From Catalinimonas alkaloidigena (GTDB lineage Bacteria > Bacteroidota > Bacteroidia > Cytophagales > Flexibacteraceae): a DNA stretch of 64,000 nt. Position numbers and translations under genes: made by a program. The stretch covers positions 124,001-188,000 of the forward strand of contig NZ_FNFO01000005.1 of the NCBI RefSeq assembly GCF_900100765.1, read 5' to 3'. Below the pieces are notes generated by a model that worked only from the letters and a program-made list of their open reading frames with translations, was not told the origin of the DNA and ran no database searches. This document shows, one piece after another, positions 29,901 to 38,837 of the stretch (within the stretch, counting starts at the first letter, position 1; each line of letters starts with the position of its first letter).

Positions 29901-30733
29901 ACGACGACGAGAACGGCACCCCCAACTTCTTACAGGCCAATACGACGTATGCCCCCACTTCCGGGCGGGTAGTCTCCAAGCCTACGCAGGGACAGCAGGT
30001 GAAAAAGGGAACAGGTTTCCCTGCCGCCACGACCCTGGCTTCTCCGCTCGCGGGGGGCTCCTACTTCTTCGATTCCGATCAGGACGGCATCATTGACTTA
30101 CTCGACCCGGACCAGTCGGGCATGGCCGCCACCATTCCGGACGAGGACGGCAACGGCATGGCCGACTACCGTCAGATTGCTCCCCTGCCGATCACCTTGG
30201 TCTCCTTTGCGGCGGTCCCCACAACGAAAACGGTGGAGCTGACATGGGAAACGGCCGCGGAGTTTAACAACAGCCATTTCGAGATCGAACGCAGCCAGAA
30301 CGGTCAAAACTTCGAAACGATAGGACAGCTTCGGGGAGCCGGTACCTCGCACCAGCGTCTTGCCTACCAGTTTACCGATCAGCGGCCTTACACCGGCGAA
30401 AACTACTACCGCCTCAAGCAGGTGGACCTGGATGGCACCGTGTCCTATACGGAAACGCAGTCTGTTTTCCGGCAGGGCTACTTCGACTGGGTGGCGTCAC
30501 CCAATCCGTTCGATGCCGACCTCACTCTCTATTACCAGGGAACCGTCGAAGGCACGGCCGAAATTCGGGTAGTCACGCCGCAGGGGCGCCTGATTGCCGA
30601 GCGGACGCTACCGCTGATGCAGCATACGCGTCATGTGCTTCCAGCCCAGTGGTTCCCGCAGCCCGGTGTGTATTACCTCACCCTGCGGTGTGGCACGCAA
30701 CACCAGGTCGTGAAAGTGCTTAAAACAGAATAG
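26906..30733 (+). CDS. Large T9SS-secreted surface protein with FG-GAP propeller and Asp-rich repeats
   Basis: A 1275-residue protein. Seven FG-GAP-type repeats lie at about residues 295-740; the first contains YSVSGAGDVNGDGYDD, each with a DxNxDG calcium loop, and the set fits an integrin-like seven-bladed propeller. An Asp-rich thrombospondin-3-like region (about 800-1085, for example DNDWDDDGMSNLEE) follows, then an FN3-like domain (about 1095-1190, VELTWETAAEFNNSHFEIER). A C-terminal T9SS sorting domain starts at WVASPNPFDADLTLYY and ends VVKVLKTE. The hydrophobic signal segment is at residues 43-57 (LLALLAISISAAQAQ), so either the signal is unusually long or translation starts at the ATG at 26999. 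It is likely anchored at the cell surface, for adhesion or binding. Confidence 0.92.
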   Translation: MKAMFRKKLSGSAESVDGKAMHATSAWFAQFMPVSNKPRKAYLLALLAISISAAQAQQSAANTPNQSDWYQQAQQQLDLRQYRMQAAKSPHTYASANPQHSLGFVYTPEGYTVQKYGVAGTDRPAWQLHFGLQRIGRAGQGALPATYQRSEAQTTALTYQFAHYRVEYTNSTQGMRQNFVVSQAPEGTGALEVTLSLSGDLTAQQRHARQVAFHTPGAAQDVQLVYDEIKVWDATQRLLPATMELRNEQELVLVVDDREAVYPVTVDPLNHAPDWTDAGDGLLFSTLSDLTTPTLYGYSVSGAGDVNGDGYDDVLVGAPTYVEIINVSAETFNFVSVGAAFLYLGSATGPSITPDEVLQPTTEAGALMGFSVSGAGDVNGDGYDDVLVGAPGDRTNLTIGLGTVSVAVGKVYVYSGADFDGDLMTSPTVSATVFPKQADFGVLVSTPANPLYGFSVSEAGDVNGDGYADVIVGAPAYTDLVLLNVSGRADIYHGSSTGLGSAPARKIKGGLASGLFGYSVDGGAKINNDTYDDVIVGAPASMGAGLTGAAYVFHGSATGITATSTAGAATSLRPVGLELNTLFGFSVSTLNDVNSDGRDDVAVGEPLSLELFGADLVAVGNVHLYYGANAGLLTTGATTLTSPRSPLVLEAVEGNLLYGFSVSDAGDVNCDGITDVIIGEPGGLAVSTGTGILGLVDASQSSGHAYVYFGKSGSGPINQFLWQLKETPDPSVANLMGACVSGVGDINGDGGSDFMISAPTGTLNLSTSLTGLIGNAVGYLTTGGVGRAHGYHGCKSFLSPPSDNDWDDDGMSNLEESNGNDPAGDDDNDGIYNYLDSTYIDFIDENGDGINDAFDYDYDGLPNHLDVDSDNDGMADAVEANGGVTPANLLPNGFFPLSLVKANDSDNDGWIDLYDTDNGGTSYENPDTDSDGQKDFLDLDSDSDDLLDYVEALDDNYDDDIKPELLARAADWEAANGSPGYYDSSLDDDADGIPNWMEDDDENGTPNFLQANTTYAPTSGRVVSKPTQGQQVKKGTGFPAATTLASPLAGGSYFFDSDQDGIIDLLDPDQSGMAATIPDEDGNGMADYRQIAPLPITLVSFAAVPTTKTVELTWETAAEFNNSHFEIERSQNGQNFETIGQLRGAGTSHQRLAYQFTDQRPYTGENYYRLKQVDLDGTVSYTETQSVFRQGYFDWVASPNPFDADLTLYYQGTVEGTAEIRVVTPQGRLIAERTLPLMQHTRHVLPAQWFPQPGVYYLTLRCGTQHQVVKVLKTE

Positions 30734-30768
30734 TGCATTAGCAACAGGAAACGTCACAGGAATCAAGT

Positions 30769-30819
30769 AGACAAACCTCTCGTGGTCGGCACCCGCTTCC
30801 GATCACGAGAGGTTTGTCT
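30769..30819. terminator. Bidirectional terminator hairpin
   Basis: Perfect 16-base arms (AGACAAACCTCTCGTG at 30769-30784, partner at 30804-30819) between the convergent surface-protein and DUF6090-like genes, 35 bases after one stop and 19 after the other. T tracts are short on both sides. Confidence 0.75.
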
Positions 30820-30838
30820 TATGTAAGGTCGACGGTGC

Positions 30839-31522
30839 TTAGTCGATTTGCTCATGGAGCAGCCTTTGCAGTTTCCGATGCCGCACCAATGCTTCGTGGA
30901 TGAACCGCCGACGGTTGAACAGGTTGGTACGATACGTAATCAGCACATCATCGAAGGTCTGAGAATTATACAAATCGGGGTCCACCAGGTGCTCCCTCCG
31001 CATGTCGTAGTTTCTGAAGTAAGTCCTTAATTCCTCAAACTGCAGTCTATAGGCAATGTCGCTCATCAGCTGCAGTGCCTCGTAATACTTGCAGAGCTCC
31101 GCCAGGTACTTCAGGGTGCTGTCGCTCTGAATCAACCCGATGTCGCCGCTCTGCTGCAAGGCCCGATAGGTATACTCTTCCGGTAGAAAGACAAATTCGT
31201 CCCGCCCCATCATGAAATTAAAATAGGTGGCTACGCTATCGGCAGCTTCTGCGTGGGGCGCCAGTCGCAACATCCGTTCGATGCTGAATGCGATGGTATC
31301 CATCCCTTCCAGGATGTCGGCCAAATCGGTCGAATCCTGGACCAGATCGTATTGCAGTCGCTTCAGGTAGGATTGTTCTGTGGCTTGATTTTTCCGTGCT
31401 TCTCCCCAAGTATTGAGCCAGAAGACAATCGTAATGCCCAGCACCACGACCACAATGTCAATCAGTTTGTCTCCCCATTTTATACCCTTCAGGAAGTTGA
31501 TGGAACGCAGTTTACGCTTCAT
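30839..31522 (-). CDS. DUF6090-like single-pass membrane protein
   Basis: A 227-residue protein with a basic N-terminus (MKRKLRSINFLKGIKWGDK), one transmembrane helix (about 20-38, LIDIVVVVLGITIVFWLNTW) directly followed by GEARKNQATEQSYLKRLQYD, and a helical soluble domain. This layout, with the W-N/T-x-x-E-x-R-K motif after the helix, is that of the DUF6090 group common in Bacteroidota. It stands alone, between a terminator and the amt region. Function is unknown. Confidence 0.65.
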   Translation of the reverse strand: MKRKLRSINFLKGIKWGDKLIDIVVVVLGITIVFWLNTWGEARKNQATEQSYLKRLQYDLVQDSTDLADILEGMDTIAFSIERMLRLAPHAEAADSVATYFNFMMGRDEFVFLPEEYTYRALQQSGDIGLIQSDSTLKYLAELCKYYEALQLMSDIAYRLQFEELRTYFRNYDMRREHLVDPDLYNSQTFDDVLITYRTNLFNRRRFIHEALVRHRKLQRLLHEQID

Positions 31523-31622
31523 GAAAACATGAAAAAGTGAGTCGGTTGCTACGTCAACAACATAACCGCGAAAAACTGGAATTACAATTTTACAGCATCT
31601 CTTTTCCTAAAAGAAAGACTTC

Positions 31623-31651
31623 AAAAAAAAGCCACCCTTTTGAGGCGGCTT
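31623..31651 (-). terminator. Intrinsic terminator after the amt region
   Basis: On the minus strand AGCCGCCT pairs with AGGGTGGCT (one mismatch and one bulge) and is followed by eight T residues. It lies 27 bases past the stop of the 85-residue ORF. Confidence 0.75.
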
Positions 31652-31677
31652 CGAGGAACGAACGTACTTTTTTTAAC

Positions 31678-31935
31678 TCAGGACTTCAGTGCTGTGACCA
31701 GTTGGTTGTCAGCCCGCAGCTTGGCCATCAGGGCGGTAATGGCCGTAAGCGCCGACAGGATGGAAATTTTGTTTCCTTCAAAATCGACAAACTCAACCCG
31801 CTTGGCCATCACCAGCTTATTGCGCTCCAGGGCGTTAATTTTCAGGAACTGTAACAGGGACATCACCTCGAAATCGGTGTCCGACTGTTTGACCGCGACC
31901 TGCGCGATGTTGGTTTCTTTGATGTACTCGTTCAT
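31678..31935 (-). CDS. Small unrecognised protein downstream of amt
   Basis: An 85-residue soluble protein from the ATG at 31935 (MNEYIKETNIAQVAVKQSD, then LLQFLKINALERNKLVMAKR). It follows the expected stop of the ammonium transporter by 11 bases, and a GGAGG box lies inside the transporter's last codons about 15 bases before the ATG. The composition looks normal for a folded alpha/beta domain. It occupies the place where a PII regulator (GlnK) often sits, but shows no PII signature such as the T-loop. Function is unknown. Confidence 0.6.
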   Translation of the reverse strand: MNEYIKETNIAQVAVKQSDTDFEVMSLLQFLKINALERNKLVMAKRVEFVDFEGNKISILSALTAITALMAKLRADNQLVTALKS

Positions 31936-31946
31936 GTCGCTTGGGA

Positions 31947-33300
31947 TTATACCTCCATTTGTTGTAACAGAGCTTCCAGGTCCGCATCCGCCACCTGTTC
32001 TTCCTCCTGCTCTTTCGGGAACAGGGTAAGTCCTTCTCGCTCTTCCTGCGGGGGAAACGCGCAACCCGATGGTCCGGCGCAGTACGAAGAACATAGCGTA
32101 AGCCAGCCCACCGGCCCAGACAAAACAGAGCACTACGCCCATGGCCTGTATGCCCAATTGCAGCCAGAATCCGTTTGCCAGGGTGGAGGCCGGAGCCAGC
32201 ACCACGGCCAGCGTTCCGAAGGCACCGCAAAAGCCATGCACTGGAATAGCCCCGACGGCATCGTCGATCTTGAGCTTTTTGGCCACAAAGTCGTACGCTA
32301 GGTTGTGGATTATGCCCGCCGCCAGTCCGATCACCAGTGACGTCAGCGGCGTCTGGATGTGCGGCGATGCCGTGATGGCGACCAATCCCCCAAGAATGCC
32401 ACCGAGCATTTTTTCGTAAATGCTATCTTTCTGCTGAACGAAGTACGAATGAAAGTAGGCGGCTAGTCCGGCAGCAGCACCAGCCAGATTTGTATTCAGG
32501 ATGATCTTTCCTACCTCGCCGTTAAAGGCCAGCGTACTGCCTCCGTTAAAGCCCCACCAGCCCAGCCAGAGAATCAGAACCCCCAGCACCGCCATGGGAA
32601 TGCTCGACGCCGGGAAACTGCGCAGTTTCCCTTCCGCCGTATAGCGCCCCAGGCGAGGCCCCAGCAGCGACAGGCCGGCCAGCGAAACCCAGGCCCCTAT
32701 GGAATGCACAACGGTAGATCCGGCGAAATCGATGAAGCCTAGGTCGGCCAGCCAGGCCGTATTGTTGGCAAAGAACAGGTTGCCCCACGCCTAGTGTCCA
32801 AAGACCGGATAGATCAACATGGCAATGACGCACGAGGCCGTCAGGTACGGAACGAAGCCCGTCCGCTCCGACATGGCTCCCGACACGATGGTGAGCGCCG
32901 TGCCCGCAAAGGCGATCTGGAACAGGAAGAAAATCGCGCCAAGGCTGTTGCTCCCCGCCACATCGAAAGTCTCCGGTGCGAAAAGCGACCCACCGAACAT
33001 CCCCTGGACCGAGGTCCCGAACATCAGCCCGAAGCCCACCAGAAAAAAGACCAGCAGCCCTACGGTCCAGTCCACGATGTTTTTCATCGCTACGGTCGCG
33101 GCATGCTGGGGACGCACCATCCCGACTTCGAGGCATTTAAAGCCTGCCTGCATAAAAAACACCAGGATCCCCGCCACCAGTACCCACAAGGCATCGTCAC
33201 TGGAAGGACCGGCTACGTCCGGTACTGCTTCGGTAGTGCCTTCGGCCCAGGCTCGGGGCGCCCATAGTAGAAGAAGCACGCTTATAACTGCTTTTTTCAT
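31947..33300 (-). pseudogene. amt: Ammonium transporter (Amt) gene broken by an amber codon and a frameshift
   Basis: From the ATG at 33300 a signal-bearing Amt protein is read (MKKAVISVLLLLWAPRAWAE). The family signatures MQAGFKCLEVGMVRPQH and AGTALTIVSGAMSERTGF lie before the stop; FIDFAGSTVVHSIGAWVSL and DDAVGAIPVHGFCGAFGTLA lie after it. Codon 170 is TAG (32791-32793), inside PVFGH-stop-AWG, where related transporters have Trp or Met just before the pore Trp. The frame continues intact beyond it. Near the 3' end a run of five C residues (32050-32054) shifts the frame. Removing one C restores the expected tail VSPQEEREGLTLFPKEQ and a TAA stop at 31947-31949, giving about 450 residues. Two lesions suggest a real pseudogene, but sequencing error is possible. 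Confidence 0.85.
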
Positions 33301-33744
33301 CGTAACGATCGATCAGGTTGAACTGCGTAAGGCGGTGAGAGACAGCGGCGACGGTCGCACTTGCGCCAAGCGCCCAGTGCTTCAGCAGGGGCAGGTAACG
33401 CCAGGGGGAGAAAGTGTGGCCGCTACCCAGAAGCCTGCACAAATGACGGGACAATTTTTCGATTAGATGAATACATAAGCATGCATTCATCTTACACAAG
33501 CACAAAAATGGTAAATAACCTTACATAACATTAAACACCACAAAAACAACACTCCTCTATCTGATTCAGAGCACATTACTCCTCTCCCCATCCGCACTAT
33601 ACCAAGCTACCGCAATCACGAAAAAGTCGCATTTCTCTTCCAAAGTACCGTTCCTCCTTACGTACGCCATCCGGGCCTTTTAAAAGCGAGACGGCATTCC
33701 CCTTGCGGAGAGCGCCGTCTCTAATCAACAATCCAATTCTTCGT
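33301..33744. other. Gene-free region upstream of amt
   Basis: A 444-base spacer between two minus-strand genes, AT-rich around 33460-33620. It should contain the amt promoter and holds the terminator of the permease gene at its right end. No PII gene or RNA was recognised. Confidence 0.4.
33688..33721 (-). terminator. Intrinsic terminator after the FtsX-type permease gene
   Basis: On the minus strand an 8-base stem (GAGACGGC with GCCGTCTC) is followed by GCTTTTAAAA, 23 bases past the stop at 33745. Confidence 0.65.
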
Positions 33745-36129
33745 CTATTCTGCACGCAGCGCGCGCACCGGGTCGGTCTGTGCAGCCCGCAGGGTGTGGT
33801 AGCCGACCGTCAGCATGGTGAGGAGAAGGGTAACGACCGCCGCCGCCACAAACGTATACCAGTGGAGATCGGTGCGATACACAAAGCTTTCGAGCCAGCG
33901 GTAGGCAAAATAGCCGGCCAGCGGTAGGGCGATGACCAGGGCCACGCCGATCAGCAGCAGGAAGTCGCGGGCGATGAGCATCACCACGTCGCGCGCCTCG
34001 GCACCCAGCACCTTCCGGACCCCGATTTCGCGCGTCCGTTGTTCGGTGGTGTACGACACCAGCGCCAGCAGACCCAGGGCCGCAATCAGGATGGTCAGTC
34101 CGGCAAACACGCCGAAGATCACGCCCCGCTTGCCGTCGGCCTCAAACTGGGCCTCAAAATCCTGGTCCAGAAAGGTATAGTGAAACGGATAGCCGGGGTT
34201 GACCTGCTGCCACGCCTGTTCGATGCGGGCCAGCGGCGGCTTGGGATCTCCGGCATCGAGCTTGATGTGCAGGTAGTAATTATTTTCGTCGTCGAAGAAA
34301 ATCGCCAGTGGCTCGATGGCATCGTAGAGCGAAAGTTGGTGGTAATCCTTAATCACCCCGATGACGTGCCACTCACGCTGGTTTTCCGACGGACCGATGT
34401 AAAAGTGCTTGCCCAGGGGCTCTTCCCAGCCCATGCGCGCCACCATGGCTTCGTTCACCAGCACGCCGTTGGTGTCGCTGACGACGTCGCGAGAAAACAG
34501 CCGCCCCTGCAGCACCGGAATGTTCACCGCATCGAGGTAATCCCAATCGGCTTCGTAGAGGTTGACGCCCCGGTCGGCGCGGCCTTCGTTCTCAGTCTCG
34601 ACCGAAATCAGGTTTTTACCAATGCTGTTTCCTGGCTTGGTCGAGGCCGACGCCACCTGCCGCACACCGGCCAGGTTGACCAACTGTTGCCGCAACGCCG
34701 GGTAATGCGCACGAATGGTAGAGTCGGCCATCTCTACCACCACCAGCCGCGCTTTGTCGTAGCCCAGGTCCTTGCTCCGGAAAAAGCTCAGCTGATCGTA
34801 CACGACCCAGGTGCTGACCAGCAGCACCACCGCCGCCGCAAATTGCACCACCACCAGGCCCTTGCGCAGGCTACGCCCCCCGGCCGACAAGTCGGTCGTG
34901 CCGTTGCCTTTCAGCGTACGGACCGGATCGAACCGCGACAGCACAAACGCCGGGTAGCTGCCGCTGAACAGCGCCACCACCACAATCGTCAGCAGCAGGC
35001 CGCCCAGCACGATGGGCTTGCCCAGAAAACCGTAGCCCAATGCCTTGCCGCTCAGGTCGTTAAAGAACGGCAACAGCAGAAACACCAGGGCCAGACTCAG
35101 CACCGTGGCCAGGAGCGTCAGCACCACCGACTCGCTCATGAACTGCGCCACCAGCAGGCGGCGCGTCGAGCCCATCGCCTTGCGAATGCCCACTTCGCGC
35201 GCCCGGCGGGCCGAGCGGGCCGTCGCCAGGTTCATGTAGTTGATGCAGGCCAGCACCAGCATGATCAGCGCTACGCTGGCAAAAATGTACACGTACGTGA
35301 TGTCGCCGCTAGCTTCGGTTTCGTTGCCGAGGTGCGAGTAGAGGTGAATGTCCGGTAGCGGTTCTAGCAGGTAACGCATCGAAATGCCGAACTCATCAAA
35401 AATGGGCTTGACGTGCTCCGTATTCAGTTGTTCCATGTCGGCCAGGAACGCTTCCGGCGCTACGCCTTCGCGCAGTTGTACGTACGTGGGCACGCCCCAT
35501 CCCCCCCACGCGCCCATCTCTTCGGGCAGGGAACTGCGCGACAGCAGCGCATCGAACCGCCAGTGCGAGTTTTTCGGAACGTTTTCCATCACACCCGTTA
35601 CGGTATAGACCTCTTTGCCCTTCCGAAGGGTTTTGCCGAGTGCATCTTCCTCACCGAAATACTTGTGAGCCGTTTCCTGCGTCAGCACCGCCGTATAGGG
35701 GTCGCGCAGGGCCGTCTCCGGATTGCCCGCCACAAACGGATAGGTAAACATCGCGAAGATGTCGGGGTCGGTGTAATGAAAATCTTCTTCGTAAAATTTC
35801 AGATCGCCGTTCTCAAACAGCTCCCGCCCCACCCCGATGAACCGGACGGCGTGCTCGGCATTGGGGTACTTCTCCTGAATTTCTTCCGCGAACGGAATCT
35901 GCGTAGAAGGCCACGTAAACTCGTCGTCCTGCTCTTTGATGTGGGTGGCCACGCGGTAAATCCGGTCGGCGTTCGCATGGAAGCGGTCGAAGCTAAGTTC
36001 GTCCACCACGTAGAGAAGAATGAACAGGGCACTGGCAATGCCCAGCGTCAGGCCCAGCACGTTGATGGCCGTGTAGCCCCGCTCACGGCGCAGGTTGCGA
36101 AGGGCTACTTTGAGAAGATTCTTGAACAT
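33745..36129 (-). CDS. ABC transporter permease, MacB/FtsX type, two-module
   Basis: A 794-residue membrane protein with the layout typical of Bacteroidota. It has an N-terminal helix with the MFKNLLKVALRNLRRERGYT signature, a periplasmic MacB-type domain (about 45-240), three transmembrane helices of FtsX (about 280-410, with NYMNLATARSARRAREVGIR), a second N-terminal-type helix (about 430), a second periplasmic domain and a second FtsX block (about 670-790, TEQRTREIGVRKVLGAEARD). No ATPase gene lies beside it in the window, so its partner ATP-binding subunit must be elsewhere. Substrates of this group are usually unknown; export or stress functions are inferred from MacB. Confidence 0.92.
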   Translation of the reverse strand: MFKNLLKVALRNLRRERGYTAINVLGLTLGIASALFILLYVVDELSFDRFHANADRIYRVATHIKEQDDEFTWPSTQIPFAEEIQEKYPNAEHAVRFIGVGRELFENGDLKFYEEDFHYTDPDIFAMFTYPFVAGNPETALRDPYTAVLTQETAHKYFGEEDALGKTLRKGKEVYTVTGVMENVPKNSHWRFDALLSRSSLPEEMGAWGGWGVPTYVQLREGVAPEAFLADMEQLNTEHVKPIFDEFGISMRYLLEPLPDIHLYSHLGNETEASGDITYVYIFASVALIMLVLACINYMNLATARSARRAREVGIRKAMGSTRRLLVAQFMSESVVLTLLATVLSLALVFLLLPFFNDLSGKALGYGFLGKPIVLGGLLLTIVVVALFSGSYPAFVLSRFDPVRTLKGNGTTDLSAGGRSLRKGLVVVQFAAAVVLLVSTWVVYDQLSFFRSKDLGYDKARLVVVEMADSTIRAHYPALRQQLVNLAGVRQVASASTKPGNSIGKNLISVETENEGRADRGVNLYEADWDYLDAVNIPVLQGRLFSRDVVSDTNGVLVNEAMVARMGWEEPLGKHFYIGPSENQREWHVIGVIKDYHQLSLYDAIEPLAIFFDDENNYYLHIKLDAGDPKPPLARIEQAWQQVNPGYPFHYTFLDQDFEAQFEADGKRGVIFGVFAGLTILIAALGLLALVSYTTEQRTREIGVRKVLGAEARDVVMLIARDFLLLIGVALVIALPLAGYFAYRWLESFVYRTDLHWYTFVAAAVVTLLLTMLTVGYHTLRAAQTDPVRALRAE

Positions 36130-36278
36130 GAGAGGGATGGGAAAAGGAGTACGAGGATTTTCGTAGCCAGCAAGATGTAAATTTTTGTTCCCAACTCCTG
36201 TGGATATGTGCTAACCCCACCAATCCCGGGAAGACAGGCGTGTACGCGCGATGAGCGGCAAGCACCCCCGAGGAATGC

Positions 36279-38645
36279 TCAACGACGACCTGCCGGCGCC
36301 GATAGCGACGGAGGCGGTTTCGTGCCCCATTTTTTGTTCGGCTCCGTGCCGAGGCGCAGGTGCAGCTCCCCTCCCCGCTGAAAAAGCTCGTGCGAAAACC
36401 AGTTCTGTCGCCACGGTTTTCCGTTCAACGTCACTGCCTGAATGTAGGGCCGATCGGTCGCGTTATTTTCGGTGGTGATCACAAACCGTTCGCCTTCATA
36501 ATACTGCCGGTTCAACTTGATCTCCACGCGGTCGAACAGCGGCGAACTGATTTCATAAAACGGCTGCGTGGAGGCCCCGCCATCCACTTCGAACAGACCA
36601 ATGGCCATCAGGACACCGAGCGCCCCCATCTGTCCCTGGTCTTCGTCGCCGTCATAGCCGCCGTAGGGTGTGGTGTCGTTAAAGGCCATTTTCACCTCGC
36701 GCACCCACTTCTGGGTCAGCCAGGGCTTGCCCGCGTAGTTGAACAGGTGCGCCATCTGGGTGCCGGGCTGGTTGCCGTAATCGACCCAGGTCGACGCGTG
36801 TTTCTTATTTGCGCCGACAAACCCCAGCGGCTGGCCTTTGATGAAACAGGAATCGAGGTAGGCGCTGTAGGCCGCCGCCCCACCGAACAGCCGGATCAGA
36901 CCGGCCATGTCGTGCGGGACGTAGTGGGTATAGATCGCCGCGTTGCTCTCGCAGAAGCCGCGCGTGTTGAACGCATCAACCACCGGAGTAAAGTCCGCGA
37001 TCCAGGAGCCGTCTTTTTCGCGCGGATGCATGTAGCGGGTCGCCGGATTCCAGAGGTGCTTGTAATTGCCGGCCCGTTGGCGGAACAAAGTTGCATCGTC
37101 CGTTTTGCCCAAGGCCTGCGCGAGTTGAGCCAGACACCAGTCCTGGTAGGCATACTCCAGCGTCATGGAAGCGCCGTCCTTGTGACCGCCCGGTCCTCCG
37201 ATGCCTTCGGGCACCCAGCCCTGTGTTTCGTAGTACTGCATGCCGCCACCGAAAGCCGGGCTTCGGTGCTCGTACCCGGCGTGGTCGCGAATGCCCCCGA
37301 CAAACGCATTTTTGCGCAGTCCTTCGTAAGCGGCGGCCACGTCGTAGGTGCGGATGCCTTTGTTATAGGCCGTGGCAAAAAAGGAAACCGCCGGGTCGCC
37401 GATCATCACGAACGTGTAGTTGCCCCCGGACGGGCCGCGCGGAATCAGCCCTCCGTTGTGGTACATGTCGACCATCGTGTTGCAGAAGCCGTCCATAATT
37501 TCGGGATAGACCATCGACCAGAGGATGTTGAGCGACCAATGGCTGCCCCACCACGCATCGAAGTTGTAATGGGGAAAACGCGGTTGCCCCTGGGCGTCGA
37601 GCGCGACCCGGCGGATCTGCGGCCGGGGGCCGGTCATGTCCGGGTAGTCGCCGTTCACGTCGCTGAGGATGCGCCGCCCCAACAAGCTGTGCCACAGGTC
37701 AGTATAGAATTTAACGCGTTGCGCCTCGGTACCGCCCTCCACCCGAATGCGGCCTAACATCGCATTCCATTGGTCGGTCGATTCCCGATGTACGCGGTCG
37801 AAATCCCAATGCGGCAACTCGGCTTCCAGGTTAGAGCGGGCGTTGGCCAGACTGGTGTAGGAAATGGCGACTTTGAGCAAAAGAGACTCCTGATCGGTCA
37901 TCTGGAAGTGCAGGTACGCACCGGCGTGCTTCCCCCCAAGGCGGTTCACGGCCTGCGTAAGCCGGGTGCTGTCCTGCCACCCGCCGAAGTGGGCAAAGGG
38001 CTTGCTGAACCGCGCCACGAAGTAAACGGGCGTCTCTTTCGGACGACGGATGGTCTTGCCCATCACGGCCATTCCCTCGATTTCCCGGTCGCTCACGCGC
38101 CGTACTTCCGAATGTTCGGTGGGGCCGTGAGCCAGGTACGCGCCGGTATCGAACAACACAAACGCACTGTCGGTCCGGGGGAACGTATAGCGGTGGAAGC
38201 CGACGCGCGTGGTCGACGTCAGCTCTACCCCGATGTTGTACTCCTGCAGATGGACTTTGTGGTAACCGGGCTCGGCCACTTCGCCCTCGTGCGAAAACCG
38301 CGACTGGTAAGCGTCCATGCCCAGGTGGCCCTGCATTGTGCCGACGGTCGGCATCACGGCAATGCCCGACAGCTGCCAGGCGTGGATGTGGCTGAAGCAC
38401 CGAATGGTAGGGCTGTCGTACAAATAGCCCGAACTCCAGGTCGATTTGGTGTCGGTATCGGGACTGAGGTTGACCATCCCGAACGGGCGACTCGCGGAGC
38501 TAAAGTAAAACCAGCGGGAATTGTGGGTGTCGACAAACGGATTGACCCACTGGGCCGGGGTGCGGCTCTGGCCTCGCAGGCCGGTCGACCCACTCAGGAA
38601 AAAAACGGCGCAGGCCAACGAAAGCAGACGGAAACAACGTATCAC
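36279..38645 (-). CDS. Glycoside hydrolase family 92 alpha-mannosidase
   Basis: A 788-residue secreted enzyme. The GTG at 38645 starts a compact signal peptide (FRLLSLACAVFFLSGSTG, then LRGQ); a further in-frame GTG lies at 38687. GH92 features are WVNPFVDTHNSRWFYFSSAS and PFGMVNLSPDTDTKS at the N-terminus, GASMTLEYAYQDWCLAQLAQ in the helical barrel, and YGGYDGDEDQGQMGALGVLM, which contains the acidic residues of the calcium-dependent active site. GH92 enzymes remove alpha-linked mannose, exo-acting. It follows the second SusD gene after a terminator, so it belongs to that uptake locus, which suggests alpha-mannan or N-glycan use. Confidence 0.93.
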   Translation of the reverse strand: MIRCFRLLSLACAVFFLSGSTGLRGQSRTPAQWVNPFVDTHNSRWFYFSSASRPFGMVNLSPDTDTKSTWSSGYLYDSPTIRCFSHIHAWQLSGIAVMPTVGTMQGHLGMDAYQSRFSHEGEVAEPGYHKVHLQEYNIGVELTSTTRVGFHRYTFPRTDSAFVLFDTGAYLAHGPTEHSEVRRVSDREIEGMAVMGKTIRRPKETPVYFVARFSKPFAHFGGWQDSTRLTQAVNRLGGKHAGAYLHFQMTDQESLLLKVAISYTSLANARSNLEAELPHWDFDRVHRESTDQWNAMLGRIRVEGGTEAQRVKFYTDLWHSLLGRRILSDVNGDYPDMTGPRPQIRRVALDAQGQPRFPHYNFDAWWGSHWSLNILWSMVYPEIMDGFCNTMVDMYHNGGLIPRGPSGGNYTFVMIGDPAVSFFATAYNKGIRTYDVAAAYEGLRKNAFVGGIRDHAGYEHRSPAFGGGMQYYETQGWVPEGIGGPGGHKDGASMTLEYAYQDWCLAQLAQALGKTDDATLFRQRAGNYKHLWNPATRYMHPREKDGSWIADFTPVVDAFNTRGFCESNAAIYTHYVPHDMAGLIRLFGGAAAYSAYLDSCFIKGQPLGFVGANKKHASTWVDYGNQPGTQMAHLFNYAGKPWLTQKWVREVKMAFNDTTPYGGYDGDEDQGQMGALGVLMAIGLFEVDGGASTQPFYEISSPLFDRVEIKLNRQYYEGERFVITTENNATDRPYIQAVTLNGKPWRQNWFSHELFQRGGELHLRLGTEPNKKWGTKPPPSLSAPAGRR

Positions 38646-38772
38646 GGGATCAGACGCGGGTGATGGTGAGGCGCGTAAGATAGGCACCCGGCTTCATATT
38701 TCCCGAGAAGCGTTTCGCCTACGCAACCTCCTTTTCTCCAAAAACTGCATTCTTTCTCTTCACGGTGTATAG

Positions 38773-38808
38773 AAAAAACGCAGCCCAAGAGCTTACTCCC
38801 TGGCTGCG
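38773..38808 (-). terminator. Intrinsic terminator after the second SusD gene
   Basis: On the minus strand the 7-base stem CGCAGCC / GGCTGCG is followed by six T residues, 30 bases past the susD stop at 38838. GH92 transcription therefore needs read-through or its own promoter. Confidence 0.75.
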
Positions 38809-38837
38809 CCTTCTTTTATTCAAAAATCAAAAGTGGC

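Noticed and set aside
31678-32709. Single 343-codon protein fusing the end of Amt to the 85-residue ORF
   Set aside because: The joining segment (RARRTYPVPERAGG) is a frameshifted version of the Amt tail. The other frame gives the expected tail and stop, so these are two genes.
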